From Nitrospirae bacterium RBG_16_43_11 (lineage in GTDB: Bacteria > Nitrospirota > 9FT-COMBO-42-15 > HDB-SIOI813), in contig MHEI01000075.1 in the NCBI GenBank assembly GCA_001805165.1, positions 844-14,417 of the forward strand: 13,574 nt of DNA, written 5' to 3'. Shown in pieces: positions 1 to 7,275 of this stretch. The position numbers were made by a program, and so were the translations under genes. The notes under the pieces are model-generated. The model had not been told where the DNA came from. It made no database searches and saw only the letters and a program-made list of their open reading frames with translations. How positions within the stretch are numbered: the stretch's first letter is position 1; every line of letters begins with the position of its first letter.

Positions 1-968
1 TTCCTGATAAGATCAACTGTGTGTTTCAACCAGCGTCCGTACTCCTTAGGGGTAGCATTCAGGAAAATCACTCCTCTCTTCCCCTTTCTGGGAGTATTAT
101 CCCATTGCGGACAGACACCACGATACAGAGGATAATCCACCTTTGGAGAAGAAACGAGGTTAGGCCAGAGGGCCTTGTAATCCACGATCCATAAATCTTT
201 ACTCCGGTGTCTAACGATATTAGCCATATGTCTCAGGATAGATTTATACTTTATAAACTCAATCACCCTGTCCCAGTGAGGTTGAAACTCAACTGCCGCA
301 TCAAAGCCACCTTCACGCGGGTCCCACCCAAATGTCCCTGCTGTCTCTATGGACAGAAGATAGAGTCCTTCAAGCCCGTTCTTGACAGCCAGCTCCCTCC
401 AGAGATCAGTTGTACGCCTACAATCAGGGAGGCTTTTCGCCTTGTATACAATGAATACGGGCCTGCCATCTATCTTTATTGCACGGGGATCAGTCAGTGC
501 CGGCAACAGCCAGTCAAAGTGACGCCTGTCATCTTCATCCCCCCCGTATGTCTGCTCCTGCAGGACAGATTGCGGCATCCCATCCCACCTTCTGCTCCAC
601 GGCTCATTCGCCCAGGCAAGACAAAAAGGAAAATCAGGTTGACCCGATGAAATAATCTCGTTAACAGGCCTCTCCAGCAACATCTTTCCATTAAACCAGT
701 AATGCCAGTAGCAGAACCCTTCAATACCATGACTCCGCGCCAGCTCTGCCTGCTGAGAACGAACTTCAGGAAGCCGTAAATCATAAAATCCAAGATCAGC
801 CGGCAACTTAGGCTGGTGATGTCCCTTGAAAAACGGCCTTGCATTTGTGACATTTCTCCATTCTGTGAACCCCTTCCCCCACCACTCATCATTTTCGGGG
901 ATTGGGTGGAATTGAGGGAGGTAAAAGGCGATTAATCTGGCGCGTCGGCTTTTATTATTTTTCTCCAT
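1..968 (-). CDS. WbsX-type glycosyltransferase / GH99-like domain protein (partial, 3' end off window)
   Basis: Reading the minus strand from the ATG at 968 gives 322 codons with no stop up to the window edge. The N-terminus carries the signature of the WbsX family (glycan-cluster proteins with a GH99-like fold): FYLPQFH at residues 15-21, NDEWWGKGFTEW at 26-37, an aromatic FCYWHYWF stretch at 85-92, WANEPW..RWDG at 119-130 and a WDNTPR motif at 289-294. Family members are usually about 350-370 residues, so most of the protein is visible. There is no signal peptide, which suggests a cytosolic role. The family sits in O-antigen and capsule clusters, but its reaction (transferase or endo-glycosidase-like) is not firmly established. 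The start overlaps the preceding GT4 gene by 14 bases, and a purine-rich AAGGGGG lies just upstream, suggesting coupled translation. It is the last gene of the operon that can be seen. Confidence 0.9.
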   Translation of the reverse strand, partial: MEKNNKSRRARLIAFYLPQFHPIPENDEWWGKGFTEWRNVTNARPFFKGHHQPKLPADLGFYDLRLPEVRSQQAELARSHGIEGFCYWHYWFNGKMLLERPVNEIISSGQPDFPFCLAWANEPWSRRWDGMPQSVLQEQTYGGDEDDRRHFDWLLPALTDPRAIKIDGRPVFIVYKAKSLPDCRRTTDLWRELAVKNGLEGLYLLSIETAGTFGWDPREGGFDAAVEFQPHWDRVIEFIKYKSILRHMANIVRHRSKDLWIVDYKALWPNLVSSPKVDYPLYRGVCPQWDNTPRKGKRGVIFLNATPKEYGRWLKHTVDLIR

Positions 969-2214
969 GACCCCGCCCCCTTGAATGCAGCTGCATTAAA
1001 ACAGATTCAATATTATCCGTGCATGAATCCATATTCCAGTATTTAGTAACATATTCAGTAGATTTTACTCCCAGTTCGAGCGCTAACTTTGGATTATCAA
1101 TAAATCTAAAGAGTAGTTCTCCCAGCACATGTGGATTTGCATCCCTTGCCAGAAAACCATTTATCCCATCCCTTACAGTTTCTCTAACTCCACCCTCTGC
1201 TATGCCCACCACTGCAGTCCCGCACGCATTGGCCTCTAATGGCGCAAGACCGAACGGTTCCAGTCTGGAAGTGTAAATCATAACCGCTGCTTTACCAAGC
1301 AGAGCGATTACTTCGGTGTCAGGAATGTTCATCCTCGGAATGAAATTAACACCAAGTTCATTTGCCATATTTTTGAATTTCTTCAGATCATGCTTGTAGG
1401 CACCATTTCCTATCCATATCAAATCCGGACGTTTTTCCTTTCTTATAGTGGAGATTGCACTGATTGCCCTGTCAATACCCTTTGCCAGATAAATCGTACC
1501 GAGCCCAACGACATAATTTTCCTTTTTTTCACCTGCCGGCCTGAAATAATCCGTATCAATACCAAGGTAGCATACAGTTGATTCAAGATTGTATGTTCTC
1601 AATATACTCTCACGACTGAAAATGGAGTTTGCGAGGATAAGGTCAAATCGTTTCGCATATTCAAGCTCAGCCCTGGCCTGCAGTCTGATTCCATTAATTG
1701 CCGCCCGCCTGATGATATAATGCTTTAAAGACCCTAATGATAAATTCATCCTGTAAGTGCTCTGAGGCGCTATCCATGGAAGTTCGGGAAGGGCTTCGTA
1801 AAAATACCTGTATGGTTCACCTAAATAAATTGCTGAAGGCAACCTGGTATATTCTGCAATCGGGGTAGTTCGCAGATACACACATGCGTTGGCAAAAAGA
1901 ATGTCGAAATCCCTGTTGTTAATCTCTTCAGCACATATCTTACAATGCTGTTCAATGACAGCAAGCAGCTCCTTCACTACCCTTAATGGTTTAGAAGGAT
2001 AGTTAAATAGTCTGTTTTTCTTATTCAGTGGGATGATGTTTTCTTTTATAATATTGCTTAAAGGAAGATATTTCTGGTCCGCCGTATCAGGACACCACGA
2101 TTCCAGATAATGTCCTCTTTCAACAAGTCCCCTCACATGATTATATAATTGCCTTTTCCCTCCACCGCTGGGCAGATTATGCCAGACCGCAATCTTAAGC
2201 TTCTTATTAGTCAT
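955..2214 (-). CDS. GT4 family glycosyltransferase (GT-B fold)
   Basis: A complete 419-residue GT-B enzyme predicted to transfer a sugar from a nucleotide-sugar donor onto a growing lipid-linked glycan on the cytoplasmic side of the membrane. The N-terminal acceptor domain has the glycine-rich loop SGGGKRQ at 16-22. The C-terminal donor domain shows VGLGTIYLAKG at 236-246 with a phosphate-binding Lys at 245. The retaining-GT4 EX7E pair is E319 and E327 in EPFGLAPLE, followed by EGGVRETVRDGINGFLA at 340-356. There is no membrane segment. The start is well supported: GGGAG lies 6 bases upstream of the ATG, and the ATG overlaps the TGA of the preceding gene (ATGA, 4 bases). The 3' end overlaps the WbsX-like gene by 14 bases. 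Donor and acceptor sugars cannot be read from the sequence. Confidence 0.93.
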   Translation of the reverse strand: MTNKKLKIAVWHNLPSGGGKRQLYNHVRGLVERGHYLESWCPDTADQKYLPLSNIIKENIIPLNKKNRLFNYPSKPLRVVKELLAVIEQHCKICAEEINNRDFDILFANACVYLRTTPIAEYTRLPSAIYLGEPYRYFYEALPELPWIAPQSTYRMNLSLGSLKHYIIRRAAINGIRLQARAELEYAKRFDLILANSIFSRESILRTYNLESTVCYLGIDTDYFRPAGEKKENYVVGLGTIYLAKGIDRAISAISTIRKEKRPDLIWIGNGAYKHDLKKFKNMANELGVNFIPRMNIPDTEVIALLGKAAVMIYTSRLEPFGLAPLEANACGTAVVGIAEGGVRETVRDGINGFLARDANPHVLGELLFRFIDNPKLALELGVKSTEYVTKYWNMDSCTDNIESVLMQLHSRGRGHGEK

Positions 2215-3371
2215 TCATGACTCCCGGCCACATAGTTTATAGCCTCCAGTGTCTTCTTCGCACAGGACTCCCACGTAAATTTACCCGCTTGTTTGAATCC
2301 CTTTTCCTGAAGATTTTTGTAAAGTTCTTCATCTGTCATTACTTTGTATATCCCGGATGCAATCGCCTCCGGATCTTCAGGATTTACCAGGATAGCGGCA
2401 TCTCCGGCAACTTCCGGAAGAGAGGAAACATTAGATGTAACCACAGGCACACCGCATGCCATTGCCTCAATCACAGGCATCCCGAATCCCTCGTACAAAC
2501 TTGGGTATACAAATACAGTCGCCGCATTGTAAAACAGTGGAAGATCCGCATCAGAGACATGACCTGTGAAGATAATCCGGTCTTCGATATTTAACTTCCG
2601 AATAAGCTCGTAGAACGACTCATTCTTCCACCCTTTGCCTCCAACGATTACAAGAGGCTCCTTTATCTGGCCGCGAGAATAAAGCAGATGACATGCCTCC
2701 ACTAATTTCATCAGATTCTTTCTCGGCTCTATTGTACCGACAAAAAGGATGAATCTATCTGGAAGTCCATATCTCTTACGAAGGTCGTTAAGCTTGTTTT
2801 CATCTCTCTGTGAGCAGAATACCCTGCTGACCCCATTATATGTAACCCATACCTTTTCTTCCGGCACCTTTAAAATCTCAACCACGTCTTTTTTTGTATT
2901 CTCTGAAACACAAAGAATCAGGTCAGCCCTGTGTGCATAATCCTTAAGATATCTGGGAAGATCAACATCATATCCCGGGAGTGTATACTCAGGAAAGTAA
3001 TGATGTGCCATATCATGTATAGTGATAATAGACTTATATTCATGTGAAAAGTCTCCCATATAGCTTGTCCAGAGGAAAACATGGATAGGGGGTCTCTTCC
3101 TGCGGTTTGCAACCCATGCAGCAGAGAGCCTGTTAATCTTCCTGAAAGGATATGGTGCACAAAATCCCGATGAACGTCCCAAGACCTCTTTAAGTTTTGC
3201 TCTATCCATATCAGGAGTAATAGGAGTAAATAGCTTGAAACCACGATAGGCGTAAAGATATATGCTATGTTCATTATTTTCTGAATAAAGAGCATTGACC
3301 AATTCACTGGTATATCGCCCTACTCCGGTGAGATGATTTAAAATAGGTCGTCCGTCAATTGCGATGTTCAT
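2211..3371 (-). CDS. GT4 family glycosyltransferase (mannosyltransferase-like)
   Basis: A complete 386-residue GT-B glycosyltransferase. The N-terminus reads MNIAIDGRP, followed by the TGVGRY loop at 15-20 typical of the mannosyl/rhamnosyl GT4 group found in O-antigen clusters. It continues with TIHDMAHHYFPE at 117-128, NGV near 179-181, FVGTIEPRKN at 210-219, and the catalytic EGFGMPVIE at 294-302 (the EX7E glutamates), followed by AMACGVPVV. The length is normal for the family. Its ATG directly follows the TAA of the upstream GT2 gene with no spacer, and its TGA overlaps the next GT4 start, so it sits in a translationally coupled run. The closest purine-rich stretch, AGGTAAAG, lies rather far upstream (about 13 bases), which fits reliance on reinitiation. 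A mannose donor is a family-level guess only. Confidence 0.93.
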   Translation of the reverse strand: MNIAIDGRPILNHLTGVGRYTSELVNALYSENNEHSIYLYAYRGFKLFTPITPDMDRAKLKEVLGRSSGFCAPYPFRKINRLSAAWVANRRKRPPIHVFLWTSYMGDFSHEYKSIITIHDMAHHYFPEYTLPGYDVDLPRYLKDYAHRADLILCVSENTKKDVVEILKVPEEKVWVTYNGVSRVFCSQRDENKLNDLRKRYGLPDRFILFVGTIEPRKNLMKLVEACHLLYSRGQIKEPLVIVGGKGWKNESFYELIRKLNIEDRIIFTGHVSDADLPLFYNAATVFVYPSLYEGFGMPVIEAMACGVPVVTSNVSSLPEVAGDAAILVNPEDPEAIASGIYKVMTDEELYKNLQEKGFKQAGKFTWESCAKKTLEAINYVAGSHE

Positions 3372-4367
3372 TTAGTATTCTTTACCTATTTTTGTTAATT
3401 TTGCATTCGTCTTTTCAGGAACAGGATTATTAGCTGACAGGGTTATAATATCACTGTCAGAATATCTATTCCCATTCATCGAACTCATCCGGCTCCGATA
3501 GACGACGGCAAACTTTTTTATGGCCTCATAAAAAACCAATCCAAAGCCAGGCTCCACTCTGAGGAGACGCCGTAATAGTGTTTTTGCATGCTCCATAAGC
3601 ATCCTATTATCCGTCACATTCTTCCAGGTAAACAAGAGTCCGTTGCGAGTATGAATCCTCCATACATAATCCCGTTTATTGATATTATCAATAGTGGCAT
3701 GACACCTGTGATGTGCAACACTCCGAGGCTCATAGAGTGACCACCACCCCCGTTTCCAAGCCCTGTAGCAGATATCCACATCCTCCCAGTAAAAAGGGTA
3801 ATAAAGAGTGTCGAACCCGCCAAGCGAAAGAAACTTATCTCTGTCAAATGCAGAAAATCCCCCGCAGGCATGGGAAACTGTACAAACTTCTTCAAATTTT
3901 GCCCCGGGGTTTAATAAGCCTGGCTGAATCAAATTAAGGACGCCATCTTTAAACTCATATCTCGTCACGCTCTCATTCTTTTCGACCCCATCCTGTTCAA
4001 TCAATCCCTTAGCTACAACAGCAAAAACCCGCTCCTGATCAAAATGACTCAGCAACGGTTCAAAGAAATCTTTCTCAACCCGTACATCGTTATTAAGCAA
4101 TACAATGATGCTATGTTTACAGGCTTTTACACCACGATTTACGGCCTCTCCAAAACCAACATTCTTTTCATTTACAATGATACGCGCCTCCGGATATTTC
4201 CTCCTGATAAGATCAACACTCTGATCTTTACTCCCATCATCCACGATAATAACATCATACTGATCCGAATAAGACCGTGCAGCATCAAATACAGATGGAA
4301 GGTATTCATCGAGGAGATCATGACCGTTATAGTTAGGTATAACAACGCTAAATGGCCTTTTACTCAT
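3372..4367 (-). CDS. GT2 family glycosyltransferase (rhamnosyltransferase-like)
   Basis: An inverting GT-A enzyme of 331 residues counted from the ATG at 4367. That start gives the usual GT2 opening SVVIPNYNG at residues 7-15. It is preceded by GAAGGA a few bases upstream and leaves a 19-base gap after the asparagine-synthase gene. An upstream in-frame start at 4475 would add 36 residues unlike the family and overlap the neighbour by 89 bases, so I reject it. Motifs: IVDDGS at 41-46 (nucleotide binding), LNNDV at 91-95 (the DXD-type metal-binding position), GGFDTLYYPFYWEDVD at 183-198 with the acidic ED pair near the catalytic base, and a conserved HH at 219-220. It resembles the WbbL-type rhamnosyltransferase group, but the donor sugar is not proven. 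The last 40 or so residues are low-complexity and polar. Confidence 0.9.
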   Translation of the reverse strand: MSKRPFSVVIPNYNGHDLLDEYLPSVFDAARSYSDQYDVIIVDDGSKDQSVDLIRRKYPEARIIVNEKNVGFGEAVNRGVKACKHSIIVLLNNDVRVEKDFFEPLLSHFDQERVFAVVAKGLIEQDGVEKNESVTRYEFKDGVLNLIQPGLLNPGAKFEEVCTVSHACGGFSAFDRDKFLSLGGFDTLYYPFYWEDVDICYRAWKRGWWSLYEPRSVAHHRCHATIDNINKRDYVWRIHTRNGLLFTWKNVTDNRMLMEHAKTLLRRLLRVEPGFGLVFYEAIKKFAVVYRSRMSSMNGNRYSDSDIITLSANNPVPEKTNAKLTKIGKEY

Positions 4368-4386
4368 ATAGTCCTTCAATAGTCTT

Positions 4387-6240
4387 CTACTCAATATAGT
4401 CTGATAAACTGTTACGAAGCTCCGTAACTCGGAAGGAAAAAGAGTTATACCATTCCACAAGAAGAAGCAACGCAAATAGCAAACGTTCCCGATTCACACC
4501 TTGATTTAAATCAAGACTTACCATTTTTATCAATTCTTTGCTGTTAATCAGTGGAAATTCATTTGATATAAAATAGGATTCCACATCACCATATTTCACA
4601 AACCAGCTATTCAACCATTTTCTCATAGGAAGCACAAAACCCTGCTTTCGCCGCTGCAATATCTCGTTTGGTACCCATCGGCTGGCAACCCGACGCAGGG
4701 CTTTCTTGCTCACTCCATGTATCATTCGCTCATCAGCCGGCAAATTAAGTCCCATTTCTACCAGTTGCGGCATCAAATACGGGGCACGACCTTCCAGACT
4801 ATGAGCCATGGCCATTCGGTCATATTTTATAAGGAGATCATCCGGAAGCCAGGTTGCCATATCTGCTGCACTTGCCCTTTGTAATGGAGATTTGGCTTCT
4901 GAAAGCCAAGAGATAAAGTCCATCTCCCAATCATCGCTCTCAACAAAGGAATAATTTATGAGTCTCTGTCTTTCTGCCCGGTCAGTTAATAATGGAAATC
5001 CAGAAGGGGTAATAGGATCATGGTTTTGAATAAGGTGATTATATTGTGTGGACTTTGCCGCAAGGCGTGTCAATAATTGCCTGACGCCAATCCATTTATC
5101 ATTCTTTGCAATAAAGCGTGCGTAGTAATCATATCCTGAAAACACTTCATCTGCACCTTCGCCGGAAAGGACTACAGTTACATATCGTCTTGCTTCCCTG
5201 CAGAGCCAATAAAGAGGCAGCATAGCCTGATCACCTACAGGCTCATCAAGTGCAGATGCCACCATAGGAAGGAAGGTCAGAAAATCTTCTTCATTGAATA
5301 TGAAATGATGGTGATTACTCCCGATTGATCTGGCTAAATGCCTTGCATGATCACTCTCATCATGTTCTCTTGACTGAAATCCCATTGAAAAGGTATCAAT
5401 GGCCGGAACATGACGGGCAGCAATTGCCGCAATAATCGAACTATCCAGTCCGCCGGAAAGAAAGACACCTGCAGGAACATCAGCAATCAGTCTTGACTTG
5501 ACCGCATTCTCAAGGCACCCTGCCAACTCATCATCAGTTACCATACCGTCGTCTTCCTGCAAATTGATCCTGTAATAGCGATACCTGACTGGCAGAGGTT
5601 TGTCTATGGGGATCAGTAAACGCTCTCCAGGAAGGACACGATAAATATTTTTGAATATTGTTTTATCACCCGGCACATAGTGCAGTGCAAGATACCTGTC
5701 AAGGCTGCATGGGGAGATATCAATATTAACCCACGGCAGTGCAGCAAGAGGTATAAGATTAGATGCGTACGCAAAACGGTCACCATTAAAACAGTAGAAT
5801 AGCGGTTTCTCACCAAAGCGGTCTCTGGCCAGATGGAGTTCCCGCCTCGTCCGGTCCAGGATGGCAATGGCATACATGCCATCAATCCGTTGCAGAAGTC
5901 CTTCTATACCCCATAAGGCATATCCATGGGCCAGAACTTCAGTATCACTGTTAGTATGGAATATATGGTTTTGTTGCTCCAGTTCTTTTCTGAGTTCTTT
6001 ATAATTGTATATCTCACCATTCTGAAATGCTACAATCTCATCATTTCTACTTTTAAGCGGCTGCCAGCCATGCTCAAGGTCAATGACGGAAAGCCTGCGC
6101 ATCCCCATTATGACATTTCCTTCTATATAGCGTCCCTCTCCATCCGGACCACGAAAAATCATGGTGTCCAGTAGAGAGTCCAATATTCCCCCTGGATCTT
6201 TAAATGTTTTCTTGTCTATTAGTCCCAGAATAGCGCACAT
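4387..6240 (-). CDS. asnB: Glutamine-hydrolysing asparagine synthase-type amidotransferase
   Basis: A complete 617-residue, two-domain enzyme. The N-terminal class II glutamine amidotransferase domain begins with Met-Cys, so Cys2 becomes the nucleophile after Met removal. It has MRRLSVID at 47-54, NGEIYN at 74-79, NSDTEV at 97-102 and ARDRFGEKPLFY at 138-149. The C-terminal ATP-pyrophosphatase domain has the PP-loop SGGLDSS at 262-268, LSGEGADEVFSGY at 358-370 and DRMAMAHSLEGRAPYL at 474-489. Ammonia from glutamine would be channelled to an AMP-activated carboxylate. The start is backed by AGGTG about 8 bases upstream. Residue 3 is Ala where most family members have Gly (MCGI). Its place among glycosyltransferases suggests amidation of a uronic-acid or similar carboxyl group on the glycan rather than free asparagine synthesis, as with AsnB homologues of polysaccharide and exosortase-linked clusters. 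That role is inferred. Confidence 0.92.
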   Translation of the reverse strand: MCAILGLIDKKTFKDPGGILDSLLDTMIFRGPDGEGRYIEGNVIMGMRRLSVIDLEHGWQPLKSRNDEIVAFQNGEIYNYKELRKELEQQNHIFHTNSDTEVLAHGYALWGIEGLLQRIDGMYAIAILDRTRRELHLARDRFGEKPLFYCFNGDRFAYASNLIPLAALPWVNIDISPCSLDRYLALHYVPGDKTIFKNIYRVLPGERLLIPIDKPLPVRYRYYRINLQEDDGMVTDDELAGCLENAVKSRLIADVPAGVFLSGGLDSSIIAAIAARHVPAIDTFSMGFQSREHDESDHARHLARSIGSNHHHFIFNEEDFLTFLPMVASALDEPVGDQAMLPLYWLCREARRYVTVVLSGEGADEVFSGYDYYARFIAKNDKWIGVRQLLTRLAAKSTQYNHLIQNHDPITPSGFPLLTDRAERQRLINYSFVESDDWEMDFISWLSEAKSPLQRASAADMATWLPDDLLIKYDRMAMAHSLEGRAPYLMPQLVEMGLNLPADERMIHGVSKKALRRVASRWVPNEILQRRKQGFVLPMRKWLNSWFVKYGDVESYFISNEFPLINSKELIKMVSLDLNQGVNRERLLFALLLLVEWYNSFSFRVTELRNSLSDYIE

Positions 6241-6253
6241 CGTATTTCACCTG

Positions 6254-6275
6254 AAAAAGCCTCTAACTGCTTTTT
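6254..6275 (-). repeat. Inverted repeat in the methyltransferase-asnB spacer
   Basis: In the 45-base gap, AAAAAGC at 6254-6260 and GCTTTTT at 6269-6275 form a perfect 7-base-pair stem around an 8-base loop, ending just upstream of the asnB ribosome binding site. The stem is A/U-rich with only two G-C pairs and has no extra U-run outside it. It could be a weak attenuator, an mRNA processing or stability element, or chance. It is the only clear hairpin inside the operon. Confidence 0.4.
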
Positions 6276-6285
6276 GCTTATGGAA

Positions 6286-7275
6286 CTACACTTCGTATCT
6301 TTTGGGGCGAGATATACATAATACGAAATCTGATTCAAGAAACTGATAATCCATTAAAATAGCTTCAAACTCTAATAGCAACTTCAGAAGTACAGATGTT
6401 TCTACCTCTCCATTCATGAATTTGTCTGCCTTTAGATATGGATAAAGGGGATGTAAAATACAACCACCAAATGGATGTTTTACTTCAATATCAAAGTAAT
6501 TTTTTAGTAAAGGAAGAATAAATTTAGACCTGACCGATTCAGATGGGTCTATAGCTATTCTATTTGATAATGTATCATTCTGAAATTTATCTTTGTCTGA
6601 TGACCTCATCTCCTGAGGAAAGCAGGATAACATGCGATTGATTATATCTACCTGCTTTTTACTGTATATGTTGTAACATTCCCCAACATATTCATTGATG
6701 ACAAAATAACCGTCAGAATCGAGTACATTATGGATCATTGCAAAAAACCGTTCTAATTCCTTAACATGATGAACAGAACCTGTGCATAATACTAAATCAT
6801 AACGTCTACCGTCAGGAATTACAAATGTGTCAAGGTTATCGTTATAGAAATTTATCTGCAAACCAAGTTTCTCTGCTTTATCCTTTGCTATACCAATAGA
6901 GGAGTCTGAGAAATCAAACGCGTCAATCTCATCAACCACCCCTGATTTTGCAACAATTATCTCATGATCTCCTACCCCACAACCTGGTGATAACATTCTT
7001 TTAAACCTTTTCCCAGCAAAATAATCCTCGAGCAACCACGAAAGCCAGTATTTATGTGAGTGACCACCAGACATTCGATAATAAACCTGGCTGGCAATTA
7101 TAGGATTTTCTATCCATTGGTTTTGATAAGCAGCATTTGGATTAACCTCCCAAAATTTCCGGGCAATATTATCAGTATGGTCATACCCTTTATTCTTCTT
7201 ACCAAATAATAATTTGCCAGTAAACTTTCTGATCTTATTTGCCAGAACGCCAGGCTTCAGAAAATATTTCAGCAT
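6286..7275 (-). CDS. SAM-dependent class I methyltransferase
   Basis: A 329-residue protein with a Rossmann-fold methyltransferase core. Motif I is LSPGCGVGDHE at 95-105 (SAM-binding glycine loop), the acidic motif II is DAFDFSDSS at 118-126, and the post-I region is YDLVLCTGSVHHV at 159-171, followed by DGYFVINEY at 188-196. About 90 residues precede the core, including a basic N-terminus (KIRKFTGKLLFGKKNK). The C-terminal 130 residues do not match a motif I know and may bind the acceptor. In this context it probably O- or N-methylates a sugar, as a chain decoration or cap. The start is backed by AAAGG 5 bases upstream, although it overlaps the previous gene by 41 bases; the next Met (residue 68) is too close to motif I. 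Sampled lines of this gene are 27-40% GC against 45-50% in asnB, so it may have been acquired separately. Confidence 0.88.
   Translation of the reverse strand: MLKYFLKPGVLANKIRKFTGKLLFGKKNKGYDHTDNIARKFWEVNPNAAYQNQWIENPIIASQVYYRMSGGHSHKYWLSWLLEDYFAGKRFKRMLSPGCGVGDHEIIVAKSGVVDEIDAFDFSDSSIGIAKDKAEKLGLQINFYNDNLDTFVIPDGRRYDLVLCTGSVHHVKELERFFAMIHNVLDSDGYFVINEYVGECYNIYSKKQVDIINRMLSCFPQEMRSSDKDKFQNDTLSNRIAIDPSESVRSKFILPLLKNYFDIEVKHPFGGCILHPLYPYLKADKFMNGEVETSVLLKLLLEFEAILMDYQFLESDFVLCISRPKRYEV

Noticed and set aside
2..17. A 16-base exact match to 4202-4217 (TCCTGATAAGATCAAC).
   Set aside because: Both copies lie in coding sequence and encode the same short peptide VDLIR in unrelated proteins. Flanking sequence does not match, so chance and shared peptide explain it.
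207..650. A 147-codon open frame on the plus strand.
   Set aside because: It is antisense to the WbsX-like gene, with no ribosome binding site and no recognisable domain.
494..892. A 132-codon open frame on the minus strand.
   Set aside because: It lies out of frame inside the WbsX-like gene, has odd composition rich in Arg, Met and Ser, and matches no motif.
4044..4382. A 112-codon plus-strand open frame opposite the GT2 gene.
   Set aside because: It is the antisense shadow of a well-supported glycosyltransferase, and its protein is not family-like.
4368..4475. Possible 36-residue N-terminal extension of the GT2 gene.
   Set aside because: It would overlap asnB by 89 bases and precedes the normal GT2 opening. 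The ATG at 4367 has a better ribosome binding site.
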